A stretch of DNA of 64,000 nt from RGEC01 sp964475595 (GCA_964475595.1 CAYYXG010000003.1:62001-126000); one strand, 5' to 3'. Shown: positions 1-9,570, counted from the stretch's first letter. The notes: a model not told the origin generated them from the sequence alone. Numbers and translations are program-made.

Positions 1-723
1 TTAAGGGCAACCCTGGTCTCAACAACAGGTAAAAAGTATGAAATTGTGCATTTTGATTCTCCCGATGAGCGCGGTATAGATGCTGCCATTTACTACCATA
101 AAGAAAAGTTGAATCTGATTACGGCCTCAACGGTTCCGGTGGTGTTGCCCAACAATCAAAAAACGCGTGACATTCTACATGCAGTTTTTTACCATACTGC
201 CAGCGGTGATACCCTACATTATTTTGTCAATCACTGGCCTTCCAGAAGAGGAGGGATGGAGGGGAGTGCCGGCAAGAGAGCACTGGCTGCAGAAGCACTG
301 CGGCGTGAATTACAATCTCAAAATCTTTGGAATAAAGCATTTATCATTGTTGGTGATTTTAATGATAATCCTTGGGATAGCAGCATAAGCAAAGTATTGG
401 GTGCCTGCAAACCAGCCGTCAAATCCGATTGTAAGATCCATAACCTTTCCGGATTTCATGACGTTACGCAAACCGGAACGCTCAAATACAACAATAAGTG
501 GGATATTTTTGATCAGATTATGATTGGCAGTGCCCTTTGGAATAAAGCTGGTGCAACGTTGAAATTTAAACCCTACAGCAATCAAATTTTCGCACCTGAG
601 TGGATACTACAGCACGGAGGAAAATATGAGGGCCATCCACTTAGAACGTTTGGGGGCAAGACCTGGCTAAACGGCTACAGCGATCATTTGCCGGTAACGG
701 CTGCATTTATTTATGACAAATAG
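1..723 (+). CDS. Endonuclease/exonuclease/phosphatase family protein, 3' part (5' end outside the window)
   Basis: The frame is open from base 1, so the gene begins upstream; 240 codons are visible. The sequence carries the marks of the DNase I-like endonuclease/exonuclease/phosphatase fold: the motif NHWPSRRGG with its catalytic-type His, then VGDFNDNPWD (metal/phosphate site) and a closing SDHLPV. Family members hydrolyse phosphodiester or phosphomonoester bonds of nucleic acids, lipids or nucleotides; the substrate here cannot be read. In Bacteroidetes such proteins are usually exported, but the N-terminus is missing. The last 11 nt overlap the start of ppk1, so the two are probably cotranscribed. 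Confidence 0.85.
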   Translation, partial: LRATLVSTTGKKYEIVHFDSPDERGIDAAIYYHKEKLNLITASTVPVVLPNNQKTRDILHAVFYHTASGDTLHYFVNHWPSRRGGMEGSAGKRALAAEALRRELQSQNLWNKAFIIVGDFNDNPWDSSISKVLGACKPAVKSDCKIHNLSGFHDVTQTGTLKYNNKWDIFDQIMIGSALWNKAGATLKFKPYSNQIFAPEWILQHGGKYEGHPLRTFGGKTWLNGYSDHLPVTAAFIYDK

Positions 724-2818
724 CAAATCAGATAAAACCACTAAGTTACCAAAAAAAAACCATAAAAGCAAGGTACTTGAACCTTCTTTTAATCTTATAG
801 ACCGAGAACTGAGTTGGCTGGCTTTCAATGCCCGTGTTTTACAGGAAGCTGCTAATAAAAAGGTGCCTTTGCTGGAAAGAATCAAGTTTCTGGGGATTTT
901 CAGCAATAACCTCGATGAGTTTTTTAGGGTCCGTGTGGCCGGCGTAAGGCGACTGCTGCAACTAAACAAGGAAGTTGGAAATAAGGAGTTCAAATCACTT
1001 AAAAAGGAGCTGGAGGCCATCAAGGCAAATGTTTTATTGCAGCAAAAAGAATTTTCAAGGGTATATACTGATGAAATTCTTAAAGACTTAAACAAAGAGG
1101 GTATTGTTATTGTGGATGAAACCACACTAACAGCCGAGGAGGAAACTTTTATACACGATATATTTATCAATAAAATAGCAGGCAGGATAAGTCCATTGCT
1201 ATTGCAACACGGCAAAGAGTTACCCAACATCAAAGACGGTGAAATTTACCTGGCAGTGAGCATGAGAAACAGCGTTTCAGGAAATGTGCAATACGCTTTG
1301 GTAGATATTCCCTCAAAAGCACTTGGACGATTCCATGTTTTACCCCACACAGAGGGTGAAAAGCGCATAGTTCTCCTGGATGATATGATTCGTGTGGGTT
1401 TGCCTTTGCTTTTCTCCAGCTTGGATTTTAATGAATTTACCGCCCACACCATTAAACTGACCCGCGACGCAGAGCTGGATATTGACAATGAAGTGGCAGT
1501 TTCGCTGATTGATAAAGTGGCCAAGAGCTTGAAACAACGTAAAACAGGAGCTCCCACTCGTTTTATCTACGATAAAGACATCCCTGAAGATTTACTCGAT
1601 TTTTTAACCAGAAAACTGAAAGCCGACAAAGACAGCATTATTCCCGGTGGCAAATACCATAATTTCAGGGATTTTATTAAGTTTCCCGATGTTGATAGGC
1701 CTGACCTGTTAAATCCTAAACAAAACGTTACACGCATCAAAGAAATTGATGAAGCCAAAAGTATGCTCAACCTGATCCAAAAGCGCGACTTGCTTCTCAG
1801 TTACCCCTATCAGCCTTTTGATTATATCATTCGATTGCTCAGGGAGGCGGCCATTGACCCTACCGTATTTGCCATACGCATTTCTTTGTACAGACTGGCG
1901 GAAAATTCCAGCATAGCCGGCGCATTAATCAATGCCATCCAAAACGGGAAACAGGTGATAGTAGTAATGGAGCTTAGGGCCCGGTTCATGGAAGAACACA
2001 ACATTTACTGGGCCAATCGGTTGAGAGAGGAAGGGGCTTATGTAATTTATGGAATCCCGGATTACAAGGTTCACAGCAAGCTCATGGTTATTTCACGCAG
2101 GGTGGGTTTTGAGACCACCAACATTGTGCATATCGGTACGGGTAATTTCAATGAGGATACCGCACGACTTTATTGTGATCATGCTTTGCTTACTTCCAGA
2201 AAAAAAATTGGGGAGGAGTGCCTCAATGTGTTTGATCTCATCCAGAATTTCAGACCTGATAAGGCACGGTTTAGGACGCTATGGGTGAGCCCGGTGAATA
2301 CCCGTGAGCGATTTATTGCCATGTTGCAACGCGAAATGGATTTTGCATCAAAGGGAATGCCGGCCAGGGCTATCATAAAAATTAATTCTTTGGTAGATGA
2401 AGCCTCTATCAAAGCCATTGTGCTGGCAGCAGATGCCGGAGTGAAAATAGATTTAATCAACAGGGGTATATGCTGTCTGGCAATCGATGAAAATCATCCC
2501 AATATCAGGGCTGTGAGTATTATTGATAAATACCTAGAACATGCCCGTGTATTTTATTTTGAAAATGGGGGGGAGCCCGAGGTGTATATTGGCAGCGCAG
2601 ACCTTATGCAGCGGAATCTGCAATCCAGGGTGGAAGTGACTGTGCCCGTGCAGGATAAGGAACTGAAACAGGTTTTAATACAAATGTTACAAATCCAACT
2701 TTCAGATAATGTAAAAGCGCGTATCCTTGAGCAAGGAATGCATAACAGTATGGTCAAAAAAGCCGTCGGAGAAAAAAGGATTCGTTCTCAGGAACTGCTA
2801 CATTCCCTTTTTAATTAA
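713..2818 (+). CDS. ppk1: Polyphosphate kinase 1
   Basis: A 701-residue protein, the usual length for PPK1, which reversibly transfers the gamma phosphate of ATP to inorganic polyphosphate. The N-terminal domain has the hallmark LSWLAFNARVLQEA and NNLDEFFRVRVAG segments. The two phospholipase-D-like catalytic domains hold the histidine that becomes phosphorylated (His454 in VHSKLM, followed by HIGTGNFNEDTA) and a second active-site histidine (His610 in EHARVFYFENGG). The ATG lies inside the end of the preceding gene (11-nt overlap), which suggests translational coupling. The 3' end overlaps the convergent GT87 gene by 8 nt with no intrinsic terminator. Confidence 0.97.
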   Translation: MTNSKSDKTTKLPKKNHKSKVLEPSFNLIDRELSWLAFNARVLQEAANKKVPLLERIKFLGIFSNNLDEFFRVRVAGVRRLLQLNKEVGNKEFKSLKKELEAIKANVLLQQKEFSRVYTDEILKDLNKEGIVIVDETTLTAEEETFIHDIFINKIAGRISPLLLQHGKELPNIKDGEIYLAVSMRNSVSGNVQYALVDIPSKALGRFHVLPHTEGEKRIVLLDDMIRVGLPLLFSSLDFNEFTAHTIKLTRDAELDIDNEVAVSLIDKVAKSLKQRKTGAPTRFIYDKDIPEDLLDFLTRKLKADKDSIIPGGKYHNFRDFIKFPDVDRPDLLNPKQNVTRIKEIDEAKSMLNLIQKRDLLLSYPYQPFDYIIRLLREAAIDPTVFAIRISLYRLAENSSIAGALINAIQNGKQVIVVMELRARFMEEHNIYWANRLREEGAYVIYGIPDYKVHSKLMVISRRVGFETTNIVHIGTGNFNEDTARLYCDHALLTSRKKIGEECLNVFDLIQNFRPDKARFRTLWVSPVNTRERFIAMLQREMDFASKGMPARAIIKINSLVDEASIKAIVLAADAGVKIDLINRGICCLAIDENHPNIRAVSIIDKYLEHARVFYFENGGEPEVYIGSADLMQRNLQSRVEVTVPVQDKELKQVLIQMLQIQLSDNVKARILEQGMHNSMVKKAVGEKRIRSQELLHSLFN

Positions 2819-4076
2819 TCATCTTGCTCTCTGCAGTGTTCCACCACCATATCAGGTTGGGAATAAACAGCAACATCCCCCAGCCCGGAATTCTGCTTTC
2901 CATGATAAAGTGACGAATATCCCACGGAAGTATTGGGAAAAACAGGGTTAAGCCCATAAGGGTAAAAGTGATAATGCTGAAAAACAGTATGGTTTTTGGT
3001 GGGCGGAAACCATCTACTATGTAGCTATGTAGCATAAGCGCAACTGCAGGCAAACAAAGCATTACCGAATAATCACGTTGATGCGGAAAAGCCACAGGAA
3101 TGCAAGCCATAAAAAATGCAGCTCCGGCTAATACGGCTTTTTCTCCGGTGAATTTTTTGGGAATTAGGTACATGACTACCCACGCACTCAACAGGGTTAT
3201 GATGGCCCGAAACGTCCACTGAATCATGAAAATCTGCTGGGTTGATAAACCGGCGATCGAATAATCACTTTCGCCCCTAATAACCGTTCTCGTGAGATAT
3301 CGGGTTAGCAAACTGGCAAAATCGGTAAATCCACCTTCGCCTACTGTGTTTACATGTTCCTTATTCAGTGGATTGAGGAGTCCCAGCCAGTCTTTCATGA
3401 TTTGGCTATGATAATCAGCTGAAAGATACAGGTAGGGCAGAAGTAGCAATACAATCACTCCGGCTATAATCATCCCAAGGGCCCGGGCATTTTTCTTAAT
3501 TATGTAATACCACAAAAAGAAAATGGGCAGAATTTTAATGTTAATTCCTATGGCAAAAGATAAACCTCCCGTAATGAGCCGATTTTGATTCATCCTGTAA
3601 ACTCCTTCCATGCAACACCAAAGTATCAGAATGGTTAACTGACCGTAGAGCAGGTTCATGAATACAGCGTGATAGGAGATAAACGCCAGCACAATTAAGA
3701 ACCAAGTTTCACGACTTGAGTAACCGATTCCTAAAAAATGCCTGAGTAAAATATAAATGCGGTTGAGCATGGTAAAACCCAGCAACATCCACAAGACTTT
3801 TAAGACTTGAACCGGGAAAATGGTTAGTGGCGCCAGCACAGAAGCAAACAGTGGGCTATAATAGAACCACATGCCAAACATGTGCGGACCGTTATAGGGA
3901 TTGGTGCCAAAATACAATTCCTGAGAAGCCAGGTAAAATATATCAAGGTCATTGTCTGCACTGATGTTTCTAAGTACCGGAAACAGTGCCAGGCAAAAAA
4001 TTAAACCAATAATAACTTCCTCCTTTTGGAATCCACCTTTTTTCCATTTTATCAGAGGAAGAAATTTCATGGTCAT
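2811..4076 (-). CDS. Glycosyltransferase family 87 (DUF2029) integral membrane protein
   Basis: A 421-residue, very hydrophobic protein with roughly ten predicted membrane spans. The segment FYLASQELYFGTNPYNGP after the first span resembles the DUF2029/GT87 family of polyprenyl-phosphate-sugar dependent mannosyl- or arabinosyltransferases, whose catalytic loop sits on the outer face of the inner membrane. Acceptor and donor cannot be told. It follows pyrG by 6 nt on the same strand, so it is likely cotranscribed with it although the functions are unrelated. Its stop codon overlaps that of ppk1. Confidence 0.8.
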   Translation of the reverse strand: MTMKFLPLIKWKKGGFQKEEVIIGLIFCLALFPVLRNISADNDLDIFYLASQELYFGTNPYNGPHMFGMWFYYSPLFASVLAPLTIFPVQVLKVLWMLLGFTMLNRIYILLRHFLGIGYSSRETWFLIVLAFISYHAVFMNLLYGQLTILILWCCMEGVYRMNQNRLITGGLSFAIGINIKILPIFFLWYYIIKKNARALGMIIAGVIVLLLLPYLYLSADYHSQIMKDWLGLLNPLNKEHVNTVGEGGFTDFASLLTRYLTRTVIRGESDYSIAGLSTQQIFMIQWTFRAIITLLSAWVVMYLIPKKFTGEKAVLAGAAFFMACIPVAFPHQRDYSVMLCLPAVALMLHSYIVDGFRPPKTILFFSIITFTLMGLTLFFPILPWDIRHFIMESRIPGWGMLLFIPNLIWWWNTAESKMIN

Positions 4077-4082
4077 AATGGC

Positions 4083-5684
4083 TTATTCCATCGAAGCTTT
4101 GATGAATTTCACAAACAATGGGTGAGGGTTTGCCACTGTGCTTTTTAGTTCCGGGTGAAACTGCACCCCCACAAACCATTTATGATCAGTGATTTCAACA
4201 ATTTCAGCCAAACCGGTATCCGGATTTGTACCGGTTATTTTCATGCCGGCGTCCTCCATGCGTTTTTTATATTTATCGTTAAATTCATAACGATGCCTGT
4301 GCCTTTCAGTAATTTTTGCCTTTCCGTAAGCTTTTAGAGCATTGGAGCTTTTACTAAGATCACATGCGTATGAACCCAATCGCATGGTACCGCCCATGTG
4401 GCTAATTTTTTTCTGACTCTCCATCAAATCTATCACCGGATTCTTGGTGTCGCTCATCATTTCTGTAGAATGAGCATCTTTCAATCCAAGTACATTGCGG
4501 GCAAATTCAATTACAGAACATTGCATGCCCAGGCATATACCGAAAAATGGGATATTGTTTTCACGGGCAAATTTTACGGCAGTCAGTTTTCCATCAATGC
4601 CGCGATTGCCAAACCCAGGTGCTACCAGGATTCCATCAAAACCACCCAATTTATACGGAGCATTTCCTTCCGTTATCAACTCGCTGTGCACGTAGGTTAC
4701 ATTGACCTTGCACTCGTTGGCAGCACCTGCATGTATGAATGCCTCATTGATGGATTTATAAGCGTCCGGCAATTCTACATATTTACCAACCAAAGCAATA
4801 TTTACCTCGCTTTTGGGGTGTTCAAGTCTGAATAGAAAATCTCGCCATTGCTCCAGATCCGGTTCTTGTATGCTTTTTAATTTTAGCTTGTTCAATACAA
4901 CCTTATCCAGTTTCTCCTTAAGCATCACCATCGGAACTTCGTAAATGGTATTCACATCAATGCTTTCTATCACTGCATTTTGATGAACATTGCAGAACAA
5001 GGCAATCTTTCTGCGCATTTCAGCCGTCAAATGCCTTTCCGTTCTACAAACAAGAATATCGGGCTGTACACCTTGTTCAAGCAGCATTTTCACACTGTGT
5101 TGCGTAGGTTTGGTTTTTAATTCACCGGCTGCAGCCAGATAGGGAATAAGTGTCAGATGGATGACAATGGCATTTTCTGAGCCCAATTCCCAAAGCAACT
5201 GTCTCACACTTTCCACATAGGGCAGTGATTCAATATCCCCAACAGTACCGCCTATTTCTGTAATAATGATGTCGTATTCACCGCTTTCACCGAGATACTT
5301 CATACGCTTTTTAATCTCATCAGTGATATGGGGAATGACTTGAACGGTTTTGCCGAGGTATTCACCGCGACGCTCATTTTCAATTACGCTCTGGTAAACA
5401 CGTCCGGTAGTTACATTGTTGTTTTGTGAGGTTGGCGAGTTCAAAAAACGCTCGTAGTGTCCCAAATCCAGATCGGTCTCAGCACCATCTTCAGTTACAT
5501 AGCATTCCCCATGTTCATAAGGATTGAGCGTGCCCGGATCTACATTGATGTAGGGATCAAATTTTTGGATGGTTACACTGTAACCTCTGGCTTGCAAAAG
5601 TTTGGCCAGGGATGCGGAGATAATGCCTTTGCCGAGAGAGGATGTAACTCCACCCGTAACGAAGACGTATTTGGCTTTTTTCAT
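4083..5684 (-). CDS. pyrG: CTP synthase
   Basis: CTP synthase converts UTP to CTP using ATP and glutamine. The synthetase domain opens with KYVFVTGGVTSSLGKG (P-loop) and the C-terminal class I glutamine amidotransferase domain has the nucleophile Cys384 in GICLGMQC and the HPE-containing VQFHPELKS. I start at the ATG at 5684 (533 residues, starting MKKAKYVF), which fits the family length; the frame stays open upstream for 13 more codons but those residues are not family-like. The GT87 gene follows after 6 nt. Confidence 0.97.
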   Translation of the reverse strand: MKKAKYVFVTGGVTSSLGKGIISASLAKLLQARGYSVTIQKFDPYINVDPGTLNPYEHGECYVTEDGAETDLDLGHYERFLNSPTSQNNNVTTGRVYQSVIENERRGEYLGKTVQVIPHITDEIKKRMKYLGESGEYDIIITEIGGTVGDIESLPYVESVRQLLWELGSENAIVIHLTLIPYLAAAGELKTKPTQHSVKMLLEQGVQPDILVCRTERHLTAEMRRKIALFCNVHQNAVIESIDVNTIYEVPMVMLKEKLDKVVLNKLKLKSIQEPDLEQWRDFLFRLEHPKSEVNIALVGKYVELPDAYKSINEAFIHAGAANECKVNVTYVHSELITEGNAPYKLGGFDGILVAPGFGNRGIDGKLTAVKFARENNIPFFGICLGMQCSVIEFARNVLGLKDAHSTEMMSDTKNPVIDLMESQKKISHMGGTMRLGSYACDLSKSSNALKAYGKAKITERHRHRYEFNDKYKKRMEDAGMKITGTNPDTGLAEIVEITDHKWFVGVQFHPELKSTVANPHPLFVKFIKASME

Positions 5685-5781
5685 GTTGGAAAAGCGATGG
5701 GAATTAGTCGCTACGGGATACAAAAGTACTAGCGGAAACCGGGCTTGGAAAAGAAACTAATTCAGTAGTTTTCAACAGAAC

Positions 5782-5809
5782 AAAAAACCCCGCTAAAAGC
5801 GGGGTTTTT
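5782..5809 (-). terminator. Intrinsic terminator after the immunophilin gene
   Basis: A 7-bp perfect stem (CCCCGCT / AGCGGGG, 5788-5794 and 5798-5804) closes a 3-nt loop and is flanked by A6 on one side and T5 on the other. In the minus direction the stem is followed by T6, one base past the stop codon of the PPIase gene. The symmetry allows it to work in both directions. Confidence 0.9.
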
Positions 5810-5810
5810 G

Positions 5811-6893
5811 TTATTTTACTTCCATTAGTTCGGTGTCGAAAATGAGCGTGGCATTGGGCGGAATCACACCACCTGCACCCCTGGGTCCGTATCCGAGTTT
5901 GGATGGAATGATGAGTTTGAATTTTGCTCCTACACTCATTAATGCAATGCCTTCATCCCAGCCGGGAATCACCTGTCCAACTCCGAGTTGAAATGCAATG
6001 GGTTCGTTTCTGCTGTATGAATTATCGAATTCCATTCCATCGGCCAGTTTGCCGCTGTAATGTACTTTCACTTGCTTGCCAGCAGTGGCTTTTTCTCCAG
6101 TACCGGCCTTTTCTATCACATACCAAAGGCCACTTTCTGTTTTCTGTGCGGTGGGATATAATTTCAGTACTTCTTCTTCACTGCGGGCAAAATCCTGCTT
6201 CTTCAGTTTCTCTTCTTTTGCTGCTTTCAGCGGTGCCTGCAATTTGTCAAACATTTCCTGGGTAGCCGTAAAAGATTCAGCTTCTGAACCTTTTCTGTAT
6301 ATTTTCAGGGCCACAATCGAATCACCCTGCTGGATTGCATCCACTACGTTTTGCCCTTCAATTACTTTTCCAAAAACGCTGTGTTTTCCGTCCAGCCAGT
6401 CGGTTTTGACGTGGGTAATGAAAAACTGACTGCCGTTGGTACCGGGGCCTGCATTGGCCATAGACAAAATACCGGGGCCTGTATGTTTCAAATCTGCAGA
6501 AAATTCATCGTCAAAGTTGTAGCCGGGTCCTCCGCTGCCATTTCCTTGTGGGTCACCGCCCTGAATCATAAAATTGGCAATTACACGATGAAATTTGATG
6601 CCTTCGTAGTAGGGCATGCCCTCAGGTTTGGCGGTATTTTTAATTTTTCCTTCGGCTAACCCTACGAAGTTGCATACTGTTACTGGAGTTTGCTTGTAAT
6701 GAAGGGTCAAAAAGATGCTGCCTTTGCTGGTTTGCATTTCAGCATAAACCCCGTCAGGCTGTGTTTGGATGATTTGTGGTATGGAATTCATTTTATCGTT
6801 TTTCTTTTGGTTGACCGCCTTTTTTGCAGTACCCTGTGCAAAACTTGTGCCTGCGTATGCAAAGGCAAGAGCGGTTATTATGTATTTATTCAT
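5811..6893 (-). CDS. Secreted dual-family immunophilin: cyclophilin-FKBP fusion peptidyl-prolyl isomerase
   Basis: A 360-residue protein with an N-terminal signal peptide (cleavage after FAYAGTSFAQ, about residue 20). A cyclophilin-type PPIase domain spans about residues 50-205 (FHRV, NFMIQGGDP, GTNGSQFFIT). A linker of Lys/Glu-rich helix follows, then an FKBP-type PPIase domain at about 262-360 (VHYSGKLADGMEFDNS, GVGQVIPGWDEGI, PSKLGYG). Both folds catalyse Xaa-Pro isomerisation and likely assist folding of exported proteins in the periplasm. Cyclophilin-then-FKBP order matches the CFBP class of dual immunophilins described in some Bacteroidetes and Treponema. It overlaps the upstream yjbR-type gene by 8 nt and ends at a strong terminator. 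Confidence 0.93.
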   Translation of the reverse strand: MNKYIITALAFAYAGTSFAQGTAKKAVNQKKNDKMNSIPQIIQTQPDGVYAEMQTSKGSIFLTLHYKQTPVTVCNFVGLAEGKIKNTAKPEGMPYYEGIKFHRVIANFMIQGGDPQGNGSGGPGYNFDDEFSADLKHTGPGILSMANAGPGTNGSQFFITHVKTDWLDGKHSVFGKVIEGQNVVDAIQQGDSIVALKIYRKGSEAESFTATQEMFDKLQAPLKAAKEEKLKKQDFARSEEEVLKLYPTAQKTESGLWYVIEKAGTGEKATAGKQVKVHYSGKLADGMEFDNSYSRNEPIAFQLGVGQVIPGWDEGIALMSVGAKFKLIIPSKLGYGPRGAGGVIPPNATLIFDTELMEVK

Positions 6894-7242
6894 AGTTGAT
6901 AGGTATGTTGTTCTGAATCTTTTTAGGCAATTTTCGTACCACTTCCTGAAACGAGTGCAAAATTAAGCGTTCAATGAAGGTTTCCGACAATCCATCAAAA
7001 TAAACGGTATTCCACATCGTTTTATTCATATGCCATCCCGGAACAATCTGCGGGTATTCCTCGCGAAGTTGCTGCGCCCACTCCGGATTACATTTTAAGT
7101 TTATACGATCGAAATCATGAATATTCCCGAGACAAAACATCTTATTGGCCACTTTCCAAACCAGTACGCTTTCATCAAACGGAAAAGATTCTGTGACCAA
7201 GGGCAAACCCAAACAATAATTTCTCACCTTATCCAAATGCAT
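6886..7242 (-). CDS. MmcQ/YjbR family protein
   Basis: A 118-residue protein with the family pattern: N-terminal helix VRNYCLGLPLVTESFPFDE, a central strand region ending in DRINLKCNPEWAQQLREEYP, and PGWHMNKTMWNTVYFDG near the end. The YjbR fold resembles the CyaY/DNA-binding double-wing fold, but a firm biochemical role is not known. It overlaps the immunophilin gene by 8 nt and should share its mRNA. A TAnnTTTG -7 box on the minus strand (7262-7269) lies 19 nt before the ATG. Confidence 0.88.
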   Translation of the reverse strand: MHLDKVRNYCLGLPLVTESFPFDESVLVWKVANKMFCLGNIHDFDRINLKCNPEWAQQLREEYPQIVPGWHMNKTMWNTVYFDGLSETFIERLILHSFQEVVRKLPKKIQNNIPINYE

Positions 7243-7280
7243 GTGGAAAATAGTATGAAGGCAAAGCTAACAATCACCAG

Positions 7281-7288
7281 TAAATTTG
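7281..7288 (+). promoter_or_regulatory. Putative -7 promoter box of the MORN-repeat gene
   Basis: TAAATTTG matches the Bacteroidetes -7 consensus TAnnTTTG exactly and lies 14 nt before the ATG at 7303. No clear TTG -33 box is seen upstream, so this is suggestive only. Confidence 0.4.
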
Positions 7289-7302
7289 AAAAATAAAATA
7301 GC

Positions 7303-8361
7303 ATGAGAAAAGCCCTGAGGCCTTTGAACTTAATTGGATTGCTTACTTACACTGCATCCGTTTTGGCTCAACCTACAAACACAGTCAAAAAACCTTCTAA
7401 GATTTTTGCTGAAAACCTGGAGATGCGCAATGGTGTGGCCTATTCAAAAAATAGACCCTACACAGGAACCAGTGTGAAATTATGGGATAATAAAATTGTG
7501 AATGAAGAAATTCAATGGGTGGATGGATATAAAAATGGCTCTTACAAAGAATTTACCGAAAATAACGTGCTCGTTGCCAATGAAACCTGGTCAGCTGGCG
7601 TGAAGCATGGTCCTTATTCCTACTATTATCCCAATGGAGCGATTAAGAACACCGGGACTTTTCAGAATGGAAAATTGGATGGTGAAATTATAGGATATTA
7701 CCCCAATGGGAATAAACAATACGCCGTTTTCTACAGCAATGGGGTTAGAAATGGCAGCAATGAGACCTGGTTTACCAATGGGAACAGGGAACAAACGACC
7801 CGGTTTGTGAATGATTTGCCCGATGGGGATGTTTTTGCCTGGTATCCCAATGGGCTGCCACGTTACCAAATAACCTATAAGATGGGCATAAAGCATGGCG
7901 CGCATTACAAATACCACAAAAGTGGTTGTCCTGCTGAGGAAAATTACTATAAAAATGGAAAGAGAGATAGTATTTACCGGCTGTATGATGAAATTGGATG
8001 CAAACTCATCGCTGAAGAATCCTATGCTGAAGGAAATAAACATGGCTTATTTATTAAGTATGGTTTTAAAGGCGATACCCTGAGTGTTGAGACCTGGCAA
8101 GAAGGAGAGAGGGAGGGCCGCTATGCAGAATGGCGTGATAGAGAAATCGAAACCACCGGAATGTATTTGGCTGGTGAAAAGCATGGTTATTGGAAACACG
8201 GGTTTTCATCGCATTACCAAATGCGAGAGGGAACCTACAACAAAGGCATTACTATAGGTGAATGGAGGTTTTATGACGACAAAGGCAGGTTACTTGCTAT
8301 TCAGTGGTATAATGATGATGGTGAAGAAATAAAAAGTAAATTTTTTAAGAAGCGCAAATAA
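7303..8361 (+). CDS. Exported MORN-variant (YwqK-like) repeat protein
   Basis: A 352-residue protein with an N-terminal signal peptide ending near SVLAQ. The rest is built from MORN_2-type repeats of about 22 residues with the recurring pattern YPNG...Y..G..NG, seen about ten times (YYPNGAIKNTGTF, YYPNGNKQYAVFY, WYPNGLPRYQITY and others). Such repeats form beta-hairpin ladders; in Bacteroidetes they are found in envelope proteins of unknown role and are often auto-labelled toxin-antitoxin YwqK antitoxin, for which nothing here gives support. The next gene starts 1 nt after the stop. Confidence 0.85.
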   Translation: MRKALRPLNLIGLLTYTASVLAQPTNTVKKPSKIFAENLEMRNGVAYSKNRPYTGTSVKLWDNKIVNEEIQWVDGYKNGSYKEFTENNVLVANETWSAGVKHGPYSYYYPNGAIKNTGTFQNGKLDGEIIGYYPNGNKQYAVFYSNGVRNGSNETWFTNGNREQTTRFVNDLPDGDVFAWYPNGLPRYQITYKMGIKHGAHYKYHKSGCPAEENYYKNGKRDSIYRLYDEIGCKLIAEESYAEGNKHGLFIKYGFKGDTLSVETWQEGEREGRYAEWRDREIETTGMYLAGEKHGYWKHGFSSHYQMREGTYNKGITIGEWRFYDDKGRLLAIQWYNDDGEEIKSKFFKKRK

Positions 8362-8362
8362 A

Positions 8363-9019
8363 GTGAAGGCCAATAATGAAAAATGGGTAATTGGCATTAC
8401 AGGGCTAAGCGGCTCGGGCAAAACCTATTTTATTGAACGCATCAAAGAAAAATTGCAGGAGAAAGTAGCCGTCATCAGCTTTGATGATTATTACAAACCG
8501 GTGCATGAGCAGGAGGTTGATGATAACGGGATTATCAATTTTGATTTGCCCGGAGCCCTTTACCACCAGCAGTTTCATGAAGATTTACTTAAACTCATGG
8601 AAGATAAGCCGGTATTGCTGAGAAAATACAACTTTGAAAATCATGCGGCACCTGAACGGGTAGACATTATAGAACCGGCGCCAGTAATCATTGCAGAGGG
8701 CCTTTTTGTATTCGATTTCCCTGAAATTGACCATCTGCTGTCTTGTAGGATTTTTATAGAAACAGATATGCAGCTGAGTTTAGACAGAAGACTTGAAAGG
8801 GATATGCGTGAGCGGGGTATTCCCAAGGAAAGAAGCTTGTATCAATGGCACAATCACGTAATGCCGGCCTGGGAAAAACATATTATTCCACACAAAAATC
8901 GCTGCGATTTACACATATTCAATGACGGTCCTGCTGAGGAGAACACCCAACGAATACTGAGGCACATTGCTAAAAATGCGCATCCTGAAGTAATACAGGA
9001 AATAGCAACTAAGTGGTGA
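8363..9019 (+). CDS. Uridine kinase-like P-loop kinase
   Basis: A 218-residue protein with the P-loop GLSGSGKT at about residues 13-20, followed by the uridine-kinase/PRK-type motifs VISFDDYYKP and INFDLPGAL and a basic lid segment ERDMRERGIPKE. Uridine kinases phosphorylate uridine and cytidine to the monophosphates in pyrimidine salvage. I use the GTG at 8363, one nt after the previous stop; no in-frame ATG precedes the P-loop. Assignment to the fold is sure, substrate less so. Confidence 0.88.
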   Translation: MKANNEKWVIGITGLSGSGKTYFIERIKEKLQEKVAVISFDDYYKPVHEQEVDDNGIINFDLPGALYHQQFHEDLLKLMEDKPVLLRKYNFENHAAPERVDIIEPAPVIIAEGLFVFDFPEIDHLLSCRIFIETDMQLSLDRRLERDMRERGIPKERSLYQWHNHVMPAWEKHIIPHKNRCDLHIFNDGPAEENTQRILRHIAKNAHPEVIQEIATKW

Positions 9020-9022
9020 AGT

Positions 9023-9526
9023 TTACAGCGTAATAATGGCTGAACTGCGGGTGGAGGCGTCTACAATGCCAATACTGGGTTTACCAAATACACCGGCCAC
9101 TTCTCCCGGATTAAGCAACAGTGCATTTCCAAATTTTTGCTTTTCTGCCTGATGGCTGTGGCCATAAAATACACAATCATACCAGCCGGTTTTAATCATG
9201 GTTTTTGCATAGTACGGATAATGGCTTACTCCAATTTTTAGGTCTCCCAATTGAAGCTGCGAATCGATGTCTCCTATGTATTCTCCATAGAGCTTCATAT
9301 TGGTATATTCAGCACACACTTGTTGGATATGAAATCGGTCTCCATCGTTGTTGCCAAAAACCGCATGCACGGGTAGTCTGCAGGCCGCCAACATTTTAGC
9401 GGCAAACGGCGAGCAAAAGTCACCGCAAAATATCAAAGCTTCAGCTTTTTCTTCAGCAAAGCGTTGCAATGCCACTTCCAACATGGGTAAATTATCATGA
9501 ATATCGCTGAGTACGCCAAAAATCAT
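9023..9526 (-). CDS. YfcE/MJ0936-type metallophosphoesterase
   Basis: A 167-residue member of the calcineurin-like phosphoesterases of the small YfcE/MJ0936 class, which hydrolyse phosphodiesters with two metal ions. Metal-binding motifs are in order: GVLSDIHDN (residues 4-12), FCGDF, FGNNDGD, and the closing VFYGHSHQAE. Its stop is 3 nt from the convergent kinase gene. A TAnnTTCG element on the minus strand (9552-9559) sits 25 nt upstream of the ATG and could be its -7 box. Confidence 0.9.
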   Translation of the reverse strand: MIFGVLSDIHDNLPMLEVALQRFAEEKAEALIFCGDFCSPFAAKMLAACRLPVHAVFGNNDGDRFHIQQVCAEYTNMKLYGEYIGDIDSQLQLGDLKIGVSHYPYYAKTMIKTGWYDCVFYGHSHQAEKQKFGNALLLNPGEVAGVFGKPSIGIVDASTRSSAIITL

Positions 9527-9570
9527 CTGAATTGTTTTTTAAAAGGGTGCTCGAAAATACGCAAGTGTTG

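Noticed and set aside
7303..8361. YwqK-type toxin-antitoxin module
   Set aside because: The MORN_2 repeats give this label automatically, but no toxin-like gene is adjacent and the protein carries a signal peptide.
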